A DNA stretch of 64,000 bases from Dendrocalamus latiflorus (GCA_017311315.1 CM029626.1:32296869-32360868), one strand, 5' to 3'. Shown: positions 24,116-36,613, counted from the first letter of the stretch. A program made the numbers and translations. Notes: generated by a model from the letters alone, not told the origin.

Positions 24116-27100
24116 TGTCGGGACCCCGGATTTCCAAACCCGGACCCTCTGTGTATTACAGCACTAGTCCCAGATCAAAGCTAGTGTACACAGTTAAACA
24201 GAAATAATTCATAACCAACAACGTCTTATTACAATATTATAGAGTACTGACCGAAAGGTATCATTATTACAAATGAGGTTTCAAGACCTCGCACACACGA
24301 ATCACAGCGGAAGCAAAATAAATTTAGCGGAGACCCAACTATACGCCACAGGCAATTGACTGGGGAAGCGCGTCCTAGAACTCCGGAAACCCTTCGTCAA
24401 ATCCACCCGAGAAGTAGTCGTAGTCTCCTTCTTGGGCTTCGTATTCTTCTGAATATTATTTTTGAGTGCAGCATGTGAGTACATAAAGTACTCCGCAAGT
24501 CTTGGGAAAAATGCAATAGATGCAAGGCTTGACAAAGGAAGGCTATATGGTTCTTTTGCACAAAGCAATGTTTTAATTCCAATTACTACTAATTATTTTC
24601 GAAGGCATCAATTTAATAAAGTAAATGTTTTAACAGAACTATCCTTAACTTTATAGTGAAGGTTCCATCTACCAACACTAGCTAACCAATTACAATTGAT
24701 CAAGTTTAAAACTGCGGGTTCCATCCACCCTTTCTGGCTCCAACTGCCAGGATACCCTTCCGAGAGTTCCCTTCACTCAAGGAATACAAAAATTTTGATT
24801 TTAAAATCAAAACCAAAAATCTACCATGTGAATGCATTCCTTGCCCGCCCTTGACCGTGGGCACGGCTATTCGAATAGTTTGACACTCTACAGTGGTTGT
24901 ACAACTTTACCCCCAAGAGATAAATTGTCTTAACAGTCGCCACGCTTCCTTTGGCATGAGACACAGATAAATTATCACAAAGCCTTTACCTCACTCTAGA
25001 CTAGCTAGACACCACCCGCTGAGGTTTCACCGCAGAAGGGTTAAATCTGCCCAATCCGAAGCCCCCTCTTGCGCCATATGAGTACAGTAAATCCCTGTCC
25101 CTCACTGTGAATAACCAGTAAATCCCTGGCACCCACTTTCCACTGGTGGCACCTAAACTAGACTATCATGAGTTTATCAGCTAGGTCGTACCCATATAGA
25201 CTTAGGGTTGTACGGTAGTGCTCAGTCTGGACAAACAAAGCATTGGTCCTTAGTTGACTAGGGTGGAACATACACTTTACAAGATCTCGTGCTTGCCGCA
25301 CCAACCCAAACCAACCATCCACCCTAATCTAAACCAATTTCCACATTTTTATTTTTATTTTAAAAGATCAGTGGCAACTCCAATCACCACTAGACTTATA
25401 AACACAAGGTTATTACAACAAATCATAATTTCCCATTTTCAAGATTTGAAGGGTATTAAATAGCGTGACTAAGCATTATACTACCATTCTATTATTCACA
25501 AATGATTATAACACTCTCATTATTGAGACAAAGGAATTCTAGGGTTACAAAGGTACATGACATTCAACTTCAATTGAGGGCATAACAAAGTTGGATTAAC
25601 TAATACCCTAAGTTTTGAACTAATGTTGTATGTAATTAGCAATGCACATAATTTAAAATAATTAAAACATTTTAAAATCATACGTTCAAGATGATCAAAG
25701 GAGACTTGCCTTCCTGCACGCTCTCTGGGTCTTCCTGCTGTGGAGTGGAGAGATCTTCGACAACGTTGGACTCTACGCGCGAAAAGACAGAGCAACAAAA
25801 CAAATAAATGCAAAAAAAAATTCAAATAAAATTCAAAAATTCAAATAGAGGCCATAATTGGACAGATTATGATTTTAGACGAATTTAGAAATTTGAATGG
25901 CTGAATTTGGAGTTAAAATGAGAAAGTTATGCTCATTTGAAAATCCCAGTGTGAATAAATCCAGAAATTATTAAATTTCTGACAAGTGGGGCCACTGGCA
26001 GTACATAAATGTTAATCTTTTATTTTATTCTGAGTCTATGACAGGTGGGACCCACTTGATAGTGAGCCCATTGGTCCTGCCTCTGACATGTGGGACCCCT
26101 CTAAGCTCTGGGCCCAGATGTTAGTGGAGAGCACAGACGGGTGGGGCCCAAACGCCAATGACCAGCGCAGACGGGCGGCCGCTGACGGGTAGAGCCCATC
26201 TGACAGCGCGGAAATAAAAGAATGGCTCAACCTCAGCGTGCGGAGCCGGGGGCTCGAACGTGCACCGAGGGAACCGGGGGGAGGAAGGAATAGCGCTGCT
26301 AGCCAGTCGGTCAGGGAGGCGTTGCCTACCCATACAGGGTAGGTAATCCCTTTGAGGTACCTGCTGGAGGGTGGCCGAGCAGCAGTGGACAGAGGCAGTG
26401 GCGCCGGTGGTGAGGGGTGGCCAGAGAGGTTCTGGTGATGCCCAAAATGCGATCCCGGTGCGGAGGCGGTGCTGGTGGAGGGGTCAGCGGGGTCCGGTGA
26501 CGAGCGGGGACGGCCAGCGACGAGGAAGAGCGGCGGTGCAGCACGGGTCCTCCGGTGCGACGGTGCTCTGGCGGCGGGGAGGGGCGGCCGAGGTGTCGGG
26601 GAGGTTCGCACGGGGGTGCTCGGAGTGGTGGTGGCGGGCTCCGGGGAGGTCCGAGGCGGCGGGGATTGCTCGCCGGAGTGCGACGGAGCTCAGGGAGAGA
26701 GGGAGCACGATGGCGGAGTGCTGCGGGGCTCGGGAGAGAGAGCGGAGGGCAGTGGGTGGTGGTGCGGAGGGAGGCAGAGCCTAGGGGGGTATTTATAAGG
26801 GCGGAGGGGGAGCAGGGGTGCGGCAATTGCTTGCCGGTGAAGGTGGCCGGAAAAGGAAGGGAGAGGGGAGTAAGGAAAGAGGGGGGCGCAGAAGGAAAGA
26901 GGGCACGACAGTTCGGGGATTTGGTCGCGGCGGGGCTCGGGGTTTCCAAAACCGGGGAGAGCCAGGGAAGGAAAGGAGGGGATCCGCGGGGAATCGGTCG
27001 CCGGCGCAAGAAAGGAAAGAATGGGGAGAAGAAGGAAAGCGGTGGCGCGAGGAAGGGGAAGACCTTGACAGGCGGGGCCCGCGCGCATTGAGAGAGAGAG

Positions 27101-27666
27101 AGAGAGAGGGAAGTGAGCGGGCAGCGTGGATGAAGCCATGTGGCTCGGAGGGAGGATCGGGCGGCGGGTGCGGGCGCGAGCGGCTGATAGCCGGGGCCCA
27201 GGGGAGAGAGGAGAGAGGGAGGCGCGGGGTGACCGACGGGCCGGGCCCGCTTGGCGGAGGGAGAGGGAGGGAGCGGCCGGATTGGGCCGAGTGGCGACGT
27301 GGGCGGTTCTGGACCATCCACGCGTCGGCTGGAGGGAGGGTTTTGGATTTTTTATTTTAGAATTTGATTTTTATTTTAAGAAAAGGCTAGAAAATTATTT
27401 AGGCCTCAGAAAAATATGAAAATACCTCCACAAATTCAAAAAAAAATTCACAGAAGCTCCTGGAGATATTTTGGACTAAATAAAATTATTTCTAACTACT
27501 GTTGGTATTTAATTTTCATACTTTAAAATACTTTTTAAATTCTAAAAATAGGTTTTAAACTCCAGAAAATCCAGAAAATCAAATAAAAGCCAAATAAAGT
27601 CCAAATACTTTAAAATAATTAATTTTAATTAATATTTTTCTAGAAAGCCAATTTTGGGATGTTACA
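24116..27666 (-). mobile_element. Solo LTR B, Tekay-like (3551 bp)
   Basis: It begins tgtcggga and ends gttaca. Flanking 5-mers are gcaga (24111-24115) and gcgga (27667-27671), a target duplication with one mismatch. Its order matches LTR C: conserved tail, block with cgtgggcacggctatt (24859), AT-rich part, G-rich promoter-proximal part (26330-27340), TATA box on the minus strand (atttata on plus, 26791-26797), then an AT-rich start. No internal region adjoins it, so LTR-LTR recombination removed the rest. Long P/S/R-rich ORFs in the G-rich part are not credible genes. Confidence 0.9.
26791..26797 (-). promoter_or_regulatory. TATA box of solo LTR B
   Basis: The minus strand reads TATAAAT in a G/C-rich setting, in the same relative position as in LTRs A, C and D. 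Transcripts would run toward lower coordinates. Confidence 0.6.
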
Positions 27667-27837
27667 GCGGAGTATAAACAAGACGCAGCAGAGGCTTGCC
27701 TCCGTGTGCACCCCGCAGAGTATGCATAAAACGCAAAAGAGGCTCGCCTCCGCGTGCACTCCACGGGGCACCAATAAGGCGCAGTAGAGGCTCGCCCCCA
27801 TGCGCACCCCGTGGAGCACAAGTTAGGCGCGTGGTCG
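27667..27837. repeat. Right part of the split 50-bp minisatellite
   Basis: gcggagtataaacaagacgc resumes the array interrupted by solo LTR B. Units of about 49 bp start at 27667, 27716 and 27765, diverging toward the 67-bp array. Confidence 0.8.
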
Positions 27838-28250
27838 CAGTAGGGGACGGAGCGCTCGCGCGTCTATCTCGACTAGGCGCCAGCTCCGCTGCCACCACTT
27901 CGAAGGGTAGGGGACAGAGTGCTCGCGCATCTACCTCGACTAAGCGCCAGCTCCACTGCCACCACTTCGAAGGATAGGGAATGGAGTGCTCGTGCGTCTA
28001 TATCGACTAGGCGCCAGCTCCGTTGCCACCACTTCGAAAGGTAGGGGACGGAGTGCTCGCACGTCTACCTTGACTAGGCGCCAGCCCCGCTGCCACCACT
28101 TCGAAGGGTAGGGAACGGAGTGCTCGCGCGTCTACCTCGACTAGGCGCCAGCTCCACTGCCACCACTTCGAAGGATAGGGGACGGAGCGCTCGCGCGTCT
28201 ATCTCGACTAGGCGCCAGCTCCGCTACCACCACTTTGAAAGGTAGGGGAC
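27838..28250. repeat. 67-bp minisatellite, six units
   Basis: gactaggcgcc (gactaagcgcc in one copy) recurs at 27871, 27938, 28005, 28072, 28139 and 28206, a 67-bp step with one 66-68 bp rounding. Units contain gtaggggacggagtgctcgc and ctgccaccacttcgaagg. It is the third consecutive array and lies just downstream of the 3' end of the antisense gene. Confidence 0.95.
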
Positions 28251-28651
28251 AGAGCACGCGGCGATTTACCTAGCGTAAAGGTGTTGGCGAAACAAAATTC
28301 TACGAGCCTACCGGAGGTCAGCGCGGTCGCATAAAATGATGGAGACACATACTTCAAAACCCTCTCTGCATTAGTCAACGGTTGCGTACAAGAGGGTACA
28401 GTAAGAATCAGATGTACAAGTGTCCTCGGATGCTCAGAGCCGCTACTCGGCCAGCTCATCCTAAGCATGTGTCCACGCTGAAGCCCTGCTCGAGAAGGCC
28501 CGGGCCACCCAGACATCCAGCGACTCTTCGGCCCGCCACCAGCATCGAAGACATCGCCGGGCCACGCGGTCAGAAACAAGCGGCCGGTCCCTATCAAGTA
28601 GCTGCTCAAGCATAGCGATACGCGCGGTAAGAATACCAGGGCAGCTTCAAC

Positions 28652-28657
28652 TTTATT
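28652..28657 (-). terminator. Polyadenylation signal of the antisense gene
   Basis: AATAAA on the minus strand lies 60 bp beyond the antisense ORF stop codon at 28717-28719. It would end a leftward transcript before the 67-bp array. Confidence 0.5.
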
Positions 28658-28716
28658 CATGAAAGCGAAGGGGGTACACACATGACAATGCAGGCCTACA
28701 CACCGGGACCCTGGCA

Positions 28717-29692
28717 TCACACCTGTGGGTCCGCGCCCTGCCCCGCGGCGGTAGCACCGCCTCCACCACATTGAGGTACTCTGTTAATCCATTGACCGAA
28801 GTTCTCCTCGCTGCCCATGGTCCGTCGCAGCTCTAGCTTCGCCGCGGCTTCCCCGATGTACTCCCAGATTCGTTCATGGAAGGCCCGGGCAGCCCGACGA
28901 ATGGACCGTACGGCGCCCGACATCACCCCAGCTCCAGTGGGCATCTCCAGCTCGGGGTCAGCTAGCTCACCGACATGCCAGTAGCCCCGGTGGTGTAGCA
29001 GCACAAAGGCCAGGTGCGACGTCATGAAGGAGCAGTGGTTGCCGAAGGATTTGGCGGCACTAAGCACAAGGTCGGACGCGGCAGATCCTCGGGGCCAAAG
29101 GAACGAGGTGGCACCTCGGCGACAAGGTCTTTGAGGGAGCCTTCAAGCGCCAGCATAGCGTCCCACGCTGCCACTGAGGCGTCACCCAAAGCACTTCCCG
29201 CTCCTCAAGGGAAGTGACGAGGTGGTTCTTCTCCTCCTCCAGTGCAGCGATTTGCTGGAGCAGTCCGTCCTGCTCCTCCGCGGCCGCTCATCATGCCGCC
29301 TCTGTGGCCGCTAACCGCGCTGCCGCCACGAGTGCTTCAGCGTATGAGATCGCCTCCGTACGCTCCGCCTCCAGACGTTGGATGTGGTCGTCCTTAGCGG
29401 AGTGCGCCTCCTCGGCTGTGCGAAGGGCCTCTTCAGCAGTGCGCAGACGGTCCTCTAACGCACCCCGCTCGCGGGCGTGGGCCGCCCGCAACACCTGACC
29501 AAGGGCGAGCGTCTGTAAGACAGGGCATTATCCGCGACCCCTTGCCACGCTCCCAGTACCTCCAGGCGAGGGATGAAATCCGCCAGTCTGGGGCACTCAG
29601 TATCCACGACGGCAGTGTCGGGCGCGTTGGGCGTCCCTCCCAAAGGAACGTCCCCATGTCCTGAAGGTTGTCCGCGCTCAAGGAAGCGTGCC
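28717..29692 (-). pseudogene. Tat antisense ORF, C-terminal part with coiled coil
   Basis: This is the 3' portion of a minus-strand gene embedded downstream of the Tat gag-protease. 29291-29494 encodes a heptad-like, E/A/R-rich segment (DRLRTAEEALRTAEEAHSAK) typical of a coiled coil. Two TGA codons interrupt the frame near 29288-29293, after which QIAALEEEK-like coiled coil continues. 28717-29067 encodes the C-terminus (WEYIGEAAAKLELRRTMG) ending DPQV. Extra antisense ORFs downstream of pol are known in Tat-lineage elements of grasses; their function is unknown. The copia insertion at 29693 separates it from its 5' half. Confidence 0.6.
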
Positions 29693-31434
29693 TGAGAGAC
29701 CATGTGGTTGTGACCCCATGTTTGTGATGAGTAATTGACGAGTATTTTGGAAAGATTGAGTTTGATTTGTGCTTTTCGTGCCATGATGGCATTTGGCTCA
29801 GTCGGGGTGGTTAGTTGGATTTGAGGCGTATTCTTCTTCCCGTTTGAGCTTTTGGGCTATTTTATGCTTGAGTATGATTTAGTGATGCTAATTGTGATTA
29901 CTTGTGTCGAGCGGTGCTATGTGATGTGTTTCTTGTCTGTGATGGCTGCAGGACGTCGAGGTGGAGTCGTGGCGAGGCACAGATGACCGGACTAGGCGCA
30001 GGTGGTGCCGAGGTCAGAACAGTCGAGGTGTGCCAAAGACGGAGAGGACTTGAGGTGGTTGCGATTCTTGGACGGCAAGACACGAGGAAACTTCCCGGAA
30101 GGTGCAGGAGGGGTGAATTGGTAATTTCGCGAGGCTGCACAAGCAGAAGCGGGCTCCGTTTGGAATTAGCAGGCAAAACGGGTTGGGAACCCGTTATGCA
30201 AGGGCTATAAATAGGAGAGGTGTGTGCAGGTGCATGCATGACTTGGAGGAGATGGTTTAGGGTTTTGGTTTTAGTCAAAAAGCTTTAGGGGTTTGTTTTT
30301 GCTTTCTTCCTTTTGCTTTAGTTGGTATGAGTTGGTGAGGAGGCAGAGTCCTGTTGGCTATTATCTCCTCTTCGTTGGTCTGTGTAACAGAGAGATGTGA
30401 GGAGTTCTTGAGTTCTTGTTGAGAGGAGATGGTTGTAATCCCTGCATAATCATTCATCTCTTTTCCTCAATGTCAATGAGAAGGATTGTGATCAGTTGCT
30501 CTCATTTTCTTGCCCATATGTGATGTATTACAATTTCTGAAATTTTCTATTTTTGCTTGGTTTTCTTGAGTTCTTGAGTTGAATCCTTGATCCTCTAGCT
30601 GATTCTTGATCGCTCTGTGATGGGAAAGACTCAAGGCCATTTGGCCATTCCATTTTTGAGATCAAACTGAGGATCCAATGTCTTTTGTGATTTCTAGAAC
30701 TCTCATCATGTGCTGCTCTGCTCTCTAAGTTCTAGGGTTTTCTAGGAGAAGATAAATGAGATCTTTTGATTCCCTTTGGGAGATGGCCTAAGATTCTTGC
30801 TGGCATGTCCTGAGGTTGTTGCTAATCTATTTGTAAAAGATCATGTGCAAAGGATGGATGCACAATGAGTATTTTGGATTTTAGGTCATATCCTGCAAAA
30901 GTTTCAGATTTTTTGTCAAAATCTTGATTTGTGGCTTCTTTGATGAAATCCTCGAATCCATAAGGTCCTAATACTATTTAGAACATCTTCTTGAGCTTGT
31001 GGTCTGAGAAGATCATTTTCTTTTCACCAAATTTGAAGGATTCCTCGAGTTTCAGTTTTTGTAAAAGTTCGGGTCGGGCTGCTGCTTTCAGATTTCAGAG
31101 GATCCGGTCTGAACGGCTTCACAAGACCGGTCTGACCGGCCGACCAACTGCGTTCAGACCGGCCCTGGACCAGTCAGACCGGCTGCAGGGTAGCGGTCAG
31201 ACCGGCCAAACACCTGCGGTCTGACTGCCCCCAGCAGCTTTTTGATTTTTTTTGATGCTGGTTCCTTTTAGCTTGTGTTCCTTCTTCTGGGTGGTTAAGA
31301 TTCCAGTATAAATTTGTTTCCTTCTTCATAGTTCCATTAACTATTTGAGGAGGGATTCTTTTAGTGGAATACTTTTGAGGGGCACTTTTTAGGAAGCGAC
31401 ATTCACCCCCTCTGTTGTTAATTTTGATCCAACA
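29693..31434 (+). repeat. Copia 5' LTR (1742 bp)
   Basis: It is full-length compared with the 3' LTR, which lacks the segment 29824-30624. It contains the promoter region and, near 31100-31215, a cluster of ccggtctgaccgg-type palindromes. It ends with attcaccccctctgttg and gatccaaca, followed by the primer-binding site. Confidence 0.9.
30206..30213 (+). promoter_or_regulatory. TATA box of the copia 5' LTR
   Basis: tataaata lies in gggctataaataggagagg, a strong plant core-promoter context. It is absent from the 3' LTR because of the 801-bp deletion. Confidence 0.75.
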
Positions 31435-31435
31435 A

Positions 31436-31450
31436 TTGGTATTAGAGCCG
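31436..31450 (+). other. Copia primer-binding site
   Basis: ttggtattagagccg directly after the LTR end matches the initiator tRNA-Met site TGGTATCAGAGC with one T for C change. Confidence 0.8.
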
Positions 31451-31490
31451 GTTAGCTCTTCCTAATAGATCTTAACCGGTCTTTAGAGCC

Positions 31491-32762
31491 ATGGCGACAG
31501 ACAAGTACTCGACCAAGCCCCCAGTCTTCGATGGGATCGACTATCCCTTCTGAAAGAGCCGGATGGAGACCTACATCCAGGCTCAGGGCTACACCATCTG
31601 GTGTAAGGTCAAGGTACGATATGTTGTTCCTGCCGATGAGAACATCAACGCTGGAAACATGCTTGATGTTGAGGCAAATGCGAAGGCAAGGAACATCATA
31701 ATCCAGGGGCTGAGCAGAAGCGAGTTCGTTCGCATCTCTCATCTATCGTCGGCCTTCGACATCTGGGAGACCCTCGATGCATACCATGAGGGCACTACCC
31801 AGATTAAGACGGTTCGACAGGACCAGTTCAAGCGAGATTACAACAAGTTTAAAATGCTCGCTGGTGAGTCCTTGGATGAGTGATTTGCGCATTTTCACAA
31901 GATTCTGAGCAATCTCCGAGTGGTTGGTATCACATACCTCGACTCGGATAATGCTTGACAGATGCTATCTGCTCTTGACTTGCGTGTTTAGGAGATGAAG
32001 GTGACTACCATCAAGGACACCACCGATCTTTCGACTTTGACTCTTGACGTGTTGTACTCACGCCTCAAGACTCACGAGATTGACATTGTCTCTTGTAAGT
32101 CGAAGTCGCAGTCAATGGCCTTAGTCACCGATCCCACTTCAACTCCTAGATCTTCTTCCGAGTCACTTTGTGGATTCTCTCTGGCTACTCTCTGTGATGT
32201 AACTGATGATCAGTTAGAGCGGCTTGCAGATGACCAGTTGGCGCTCCTAGCCAGAAAATTTTCTCATGTTTACAAGAGAAGGAGGGATAGAAAGAGAGGA
32301 GGACCCGTGATCTGCTTCGAGTGTGGTGGCCCCAACCACATTTGGGCGAACTGCCCCAAGCTGGAGAAGGGCAAGGGCAACTACGGCGGTGTGAGCAAGA
32401 ATGACTACATCGACAAGAACCGCAACAAGAAGCCCCCAGCTCATGCCCAAGGCAAGAAGAAGTTCCGCGACCTTGGCAAAACCAAGAAGCTCTTCCACCG
32501 CGTCCTCACCACCTTCGACGACCTCGACCTCAGCGAGGTGGAGGGGTGGAGCGACGACGATGGGACGGACAAGCAAGACCCCAAGGGCGGCAATGACTTC
32601 TCCGGCATGTGCTTCATGGCCCTTGAGGGCGAGATTAGCGACAGTGAGCTCTATTCCGACTCCGATGAGGTATACCCTTCATACGACCAGCTTAATGATG
32701 TTTTTCTTAAGCTAGGGAAATTCCATGCTAGATCTAGAGCTAGGGTTAGCGAGTTGGAGAAG
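31491..32762 (+). pseudogene. Copia gag, first part, to solo LTR C
   Basis: The start is the ATG at 31491 (MATDKYSTKPPVFDG), which opens the long Gag of Maximus elements. In-frame stops occur at 31551, 31881, 31956 and 31989. The frame then stays open from 31995 to 32762. The zinc knuckle CFECGGPNHIWANC (C-x2-C-x4-H-x4-C) lies at about 32313-32354, followed by an acidic D/S/E-rich stretch. The reading frame is cut by the solo LTR at 32763 and resumes in the same frame after its second target duplication. Gag would package element RNA. Confidence 0.85.
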
Positions 32763-35700
32763 TGTCGGGACCCCAGATTTTCGAACCCGGACCCTCTGTG
32801 TATTACTGCACTAGTCCCAGATCAAACCTAGTGCACACAGTCAAACAGTGATGATTACATAACCAACAACGTTTATTACAATAATAGAGAGTACAGACCA
32901 AAAGATCTCTTTATTACAACTGAGGTTTCAAGACCTCACACACACAGAACACAGCGGAAGCAAAAAGATAAATCCGGTGAAGACCCATCAATACGCCACA
33001 GGCAATTGACTGGGGAAGCGCGACCTAGAACTCCTGGAATCCTTCGTCGAATCCACCCGCGAAGTAGTCGTAGTCGCCTTCTTGAGCTTCGTACTCTTCT
33101 GAATATTATTTTTGAGTGCAGCATGTGAGTACATAAAGTACTCCGCAAGTCTTGGGAAAAATGCAATAGATGCAAGGCTTAACAAAGGAGGGTTATATGG
33201 TTCTTTTGCACAAAGCAATATTTTATTTCAATTACTATTAAATATTTTCGAAGGCGTTGATTTAACAAGGTAAATAGTTTGACTGAAATAAACTTTTATA
33301 GTGAAGGTTCCATCTACCAACACTAGCTAACCAATTACAATTGGTCAAGTTTAAAACTGCGGGCTCCATCCACCCTCTCTGGCTCCAACTGTCAGGATAC
33401 CCTTCCAAGAGTTCCCTCCACTCTCGGAATACAAAACTTTTGATTTTAAAAACAAAACCAAAAATCTACCATGTGAATGCATTCCTTGCCCGCCCTTGAC
33501 CGTGGGCACGGCTATTTGAATAGTTTCACACTCTACAGAGGTTGTACAACTTTACCCCTAAGAGACAAATTATCTTAACAGTCACCACACTTCCTTTGGC
33601 ATGAGACACAGATAAATTATCACAAAGCCTTTACCTCACTCTAGACTAGCTAGACACCACCCGCTAAGGTTTCACCGCAGAAGGGTTAAATCTGCCCAAT
33701 CCGAAGCCCCCTCTTGCGCCATATGAGTACATTAAATCCCTGTCCCTCACTGTGAATAACCAGTAACTCCCTGGCACCCACTTTCCACTGGTGGCACCTA
33801 AACTAGACTATCATGAGTAAATCAGCTAGGTCGTACCCATATAGACTTAGGGTTGTACGGTAGTGCTCAGTCTGGACAAACACAAGCGTCGGTCCTTAGT
33901 TGACTAGGGTGGAACATACACTTTACAAGATCTCATGCTTCCTGCACCAATCCAAACCAACCATCCACCCTAATCTAAACCAATTTCAAAATTTTATTTT
34001 ATTTGAAAGGATTAGTGGCAACTCCAATCACCACTAGACTTTAGAAACACAAGTTATTACAACAATTCATAATTTCCCATTTTCAAGATTTGAAGGGTAT
34101 TACATAGCATGACTAAGCATTATACTACCATTCTATTATTCACAACTGAATATAATAATCTCATTAAAGAGACAAAGGAAATCCTAAGGAGACAAGGGTA
34201 CACGGCATTCAATTTCAACTGAGAGCATAACAAAGTTGGGGTAACTAATACCTTAGGATTTGAACTAATCTTGTATGTAAATAGCAATGCACATAATTTA
34301 AAATAATTAAAATATTTCAAAATCATAGGTTCGAGATGATCAAAGGAGACTTGCCTTCTTGCACGCTCTCGGGGTCTTCCTGCTGAGGAGTGGAGAGATC
34401 TTCGGCAACGGTGGAATCTACGCGCGAAAAGACAAAGCAAGCAAAACAAATAAATACAAACAAAATTCAAAAAAAATTCAAATAGAGGCCATATTTGGAT
34501 AGATTATGATTTTAGATGAATTTAGGAGAAAGGTTCAGCGGATTTGGGGTTCACACGAGGGAGAACGACTATCTGGAAGATCGGTTGGGAAAAGAAATTA
34601 CTGAGACAATATTTGGACCAAGAAAGATAGAATGGGTTTTATGGAGATTTTTCAATATTTGAATTTAAAATTTTAAAGTGCACAGAAAATTTGGAATGGA
34701 ACTGAGGCTTTGAATTTAAACTAGGCATAGGAATTTGAAATTTAAATATTTGAAATATCAAATGAATTTCAAATATTTGAAAGGATGGAAGAAATGGATA
34801 GTTTGGAATTTTTGATGAATTTAGAAATTTGAATGGGCTCAAACAGAGTTACGATGAAGGAGAACGGGCTTCGGGAAGTTTAAATTCAGAGAAAATGAAA
34901 AAGATTGATTTTCTGGAATTATTTTTCTAAAGGAAATTTGGATTATTGCGTCAGCACTGAATTTCCTTTTTCGGCTGAATTATTCTTCTATTGAAAATCC
35001 AGATTACTGCGTCAGCATGACCTCAGCACTGAGGTGGGCCGGCTGACGGGTGGGCCTCGGTTCATGTGGACCGAGTCCACGGGAGAGCGGAGTGGCCGAC
35101 GTGGCATGGGGCATGTGGTGGCGCTGACTGGGCCGAGGGAGGCCAGGTGGCGCTGGCGTGGCGCCATGTCAGCTGCCACGTAGGCACGGGGTGCTGACGT
35201 GGCCGGCCAGTCGGGGTGGCGCACGGGGGAGGGGCGCGGGCTCACCGGGGGCGACCGGAGGCGGCCGGCGTCGAGAAGAGGCGGCGGCGCGGTTCGGGTG
35301 GCGGCGGAGAGGGCACTCCGGCGGCGGAGGGGCTCGGCCGAGGGGTCCCTGATGTGCGCGGGCATGGAGAGGGCGACGGTGGGGTCGGCGAGGCGCGGCG
35401 TGGCTCGAGCTGGCGGCAATCGCTCGTCGGAGTCCGAGGCGGCGGCGGAGGCGAGTGCGCATGACGCGAGGGCGGTGGAGCGGCCGGGAGGGAGAGGGGA
35501 GTGGAGGGGGAAGTGGTGCGGAGAGAGGAGAGGCTGGTGGGGGTCTTTATAGGGGCTGAGGTGGGGCACGGCGCGGGGAATCGCTCGCCGGAGATAGCGG
35601 GGATTGGCGGCGATTGCGGGGAAATAGGGGGAAAGCGGCGCCGTAGAAGGAAGGGAATCGGGGGAGGAAGAAGAAGGAAAGGCGCGGGTCGCACGGGTGG

Positions 35701-36613
35701 CGGAAAAGGAAAGAAACTGAGCGGGCGAGGGGCGGCGGAGATGGCGGCGGGGAACGCGCGGCCGGGAGGGAGGAGGAAGAAGGCGTGTGGAGGAAGAAGG
35801 GGCGGCTGACAAGCGGGCCCGGGCGGCAGCGGGAGAGGGAGGAAGGGGCGACTGACGGGCGGGGCCCGCGGGTAGAGAGACGGAAGCGGAGGGGAGGCGC
35901 GCCGACAGGGGGGCCCGGCACGCAGAGAATGAGGAGGGAGCGGGGTGCAGACGGCCGAAATGGTGACGCGCGACAAGGGCGCACATCGGGCGGCCGAGAG
36001 AGGGCGAGGCGCGGACGGCCAGATGGGCCGAGGCGCGCGGGGCGGGAAGATCCGGGCCGGACGCGTGGCAACCGGGGAGGGGAGAGAGGCGGGATCGGCC
36101 GGGCCGATGTGGGAAGATCCCGGTCGTCCACGTGGCTGCCGGAGGGGAGGGGAGAGGGATTTAATTTTTATTTTCTGATTTCAGATTTTAAGAAAAGCAA
36201 AGGAAATTCATTTAAGCTCGGAAAAATATGAAATAAACTCCAAAAATTCCAGAAAAGTACACAGAAGTTCCTGGAGACATTTTGGGCTTAATAAAAATAT
36301 TTCCAACTAATGTTGGTATTTAATTTTCATACTTAAAATACTTTTTAATTTCAAAAATACATTTTTAAACTCCAAAAAATCTAGGAAACCAAATAAAATC
36401 CAAATAACTCCAAATAATTAATTTGAATTAGGATTTTTATAGAAATTCAAAATATCTTTTTATTTAACAATATTTTTAGGTTTTACTTAAAATACTTTTC
36501 AGATTCAGTTTTCAAAAACAGAAATTCAAGGCAAATCCAAATAAAACTCAAATACTTTAAAGTAATTAATTTGAAATTAAATTTTTCAGAAAGCAAATTT
36601 TTGGGATGTTACA
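32763..36613 (-). mobile_element. Solo LTR C, Tekay-like (3851 bp), inside copia gag
   Basis: It begins tgtcggga, ends gttaca, and has the exact target duplication agaag at 32758-32762 and 36614-36618. It belongs to the same family as solo LTR B, with shared tail, middle block and G-rich promoter part (35040-36160). The minus-strand TATA box lies at 35545-35551. No internal sequence remains. It inserted after the copia element, so it is the youngest layer of this nest. The P/R/S-rich ORFs at 35012-36131 are by-products of GC-rich DNA. Confidence 0.95.
35545..35551 (-). promoter_or_regulatory. TATA box of solo LTR C
   Basis: TATAAAG on the minus strand lies at the same relative position as in LTRs A, B and D. 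A transcript would run leftward, antisense to the copia gag. Confidence 0.55.

Noticed and set aside
26326..27321. 331-codon proline/serine-rich ORF on the minus strand
   Set aside because: It lies wholly in the G-rich part of solo LTR B. Overlapping long ORFs exist in several frames because G/C-rich DNA has few stops. There is no domain and the composition is low-complexity.
35012..36131. Several 200-324-codon P/R/S-rich ORFs in solo LTR C
   Set aside because: Same situation as LTR B: they are composition artefacts in the LTR promoter region and the frames disagree with each other.
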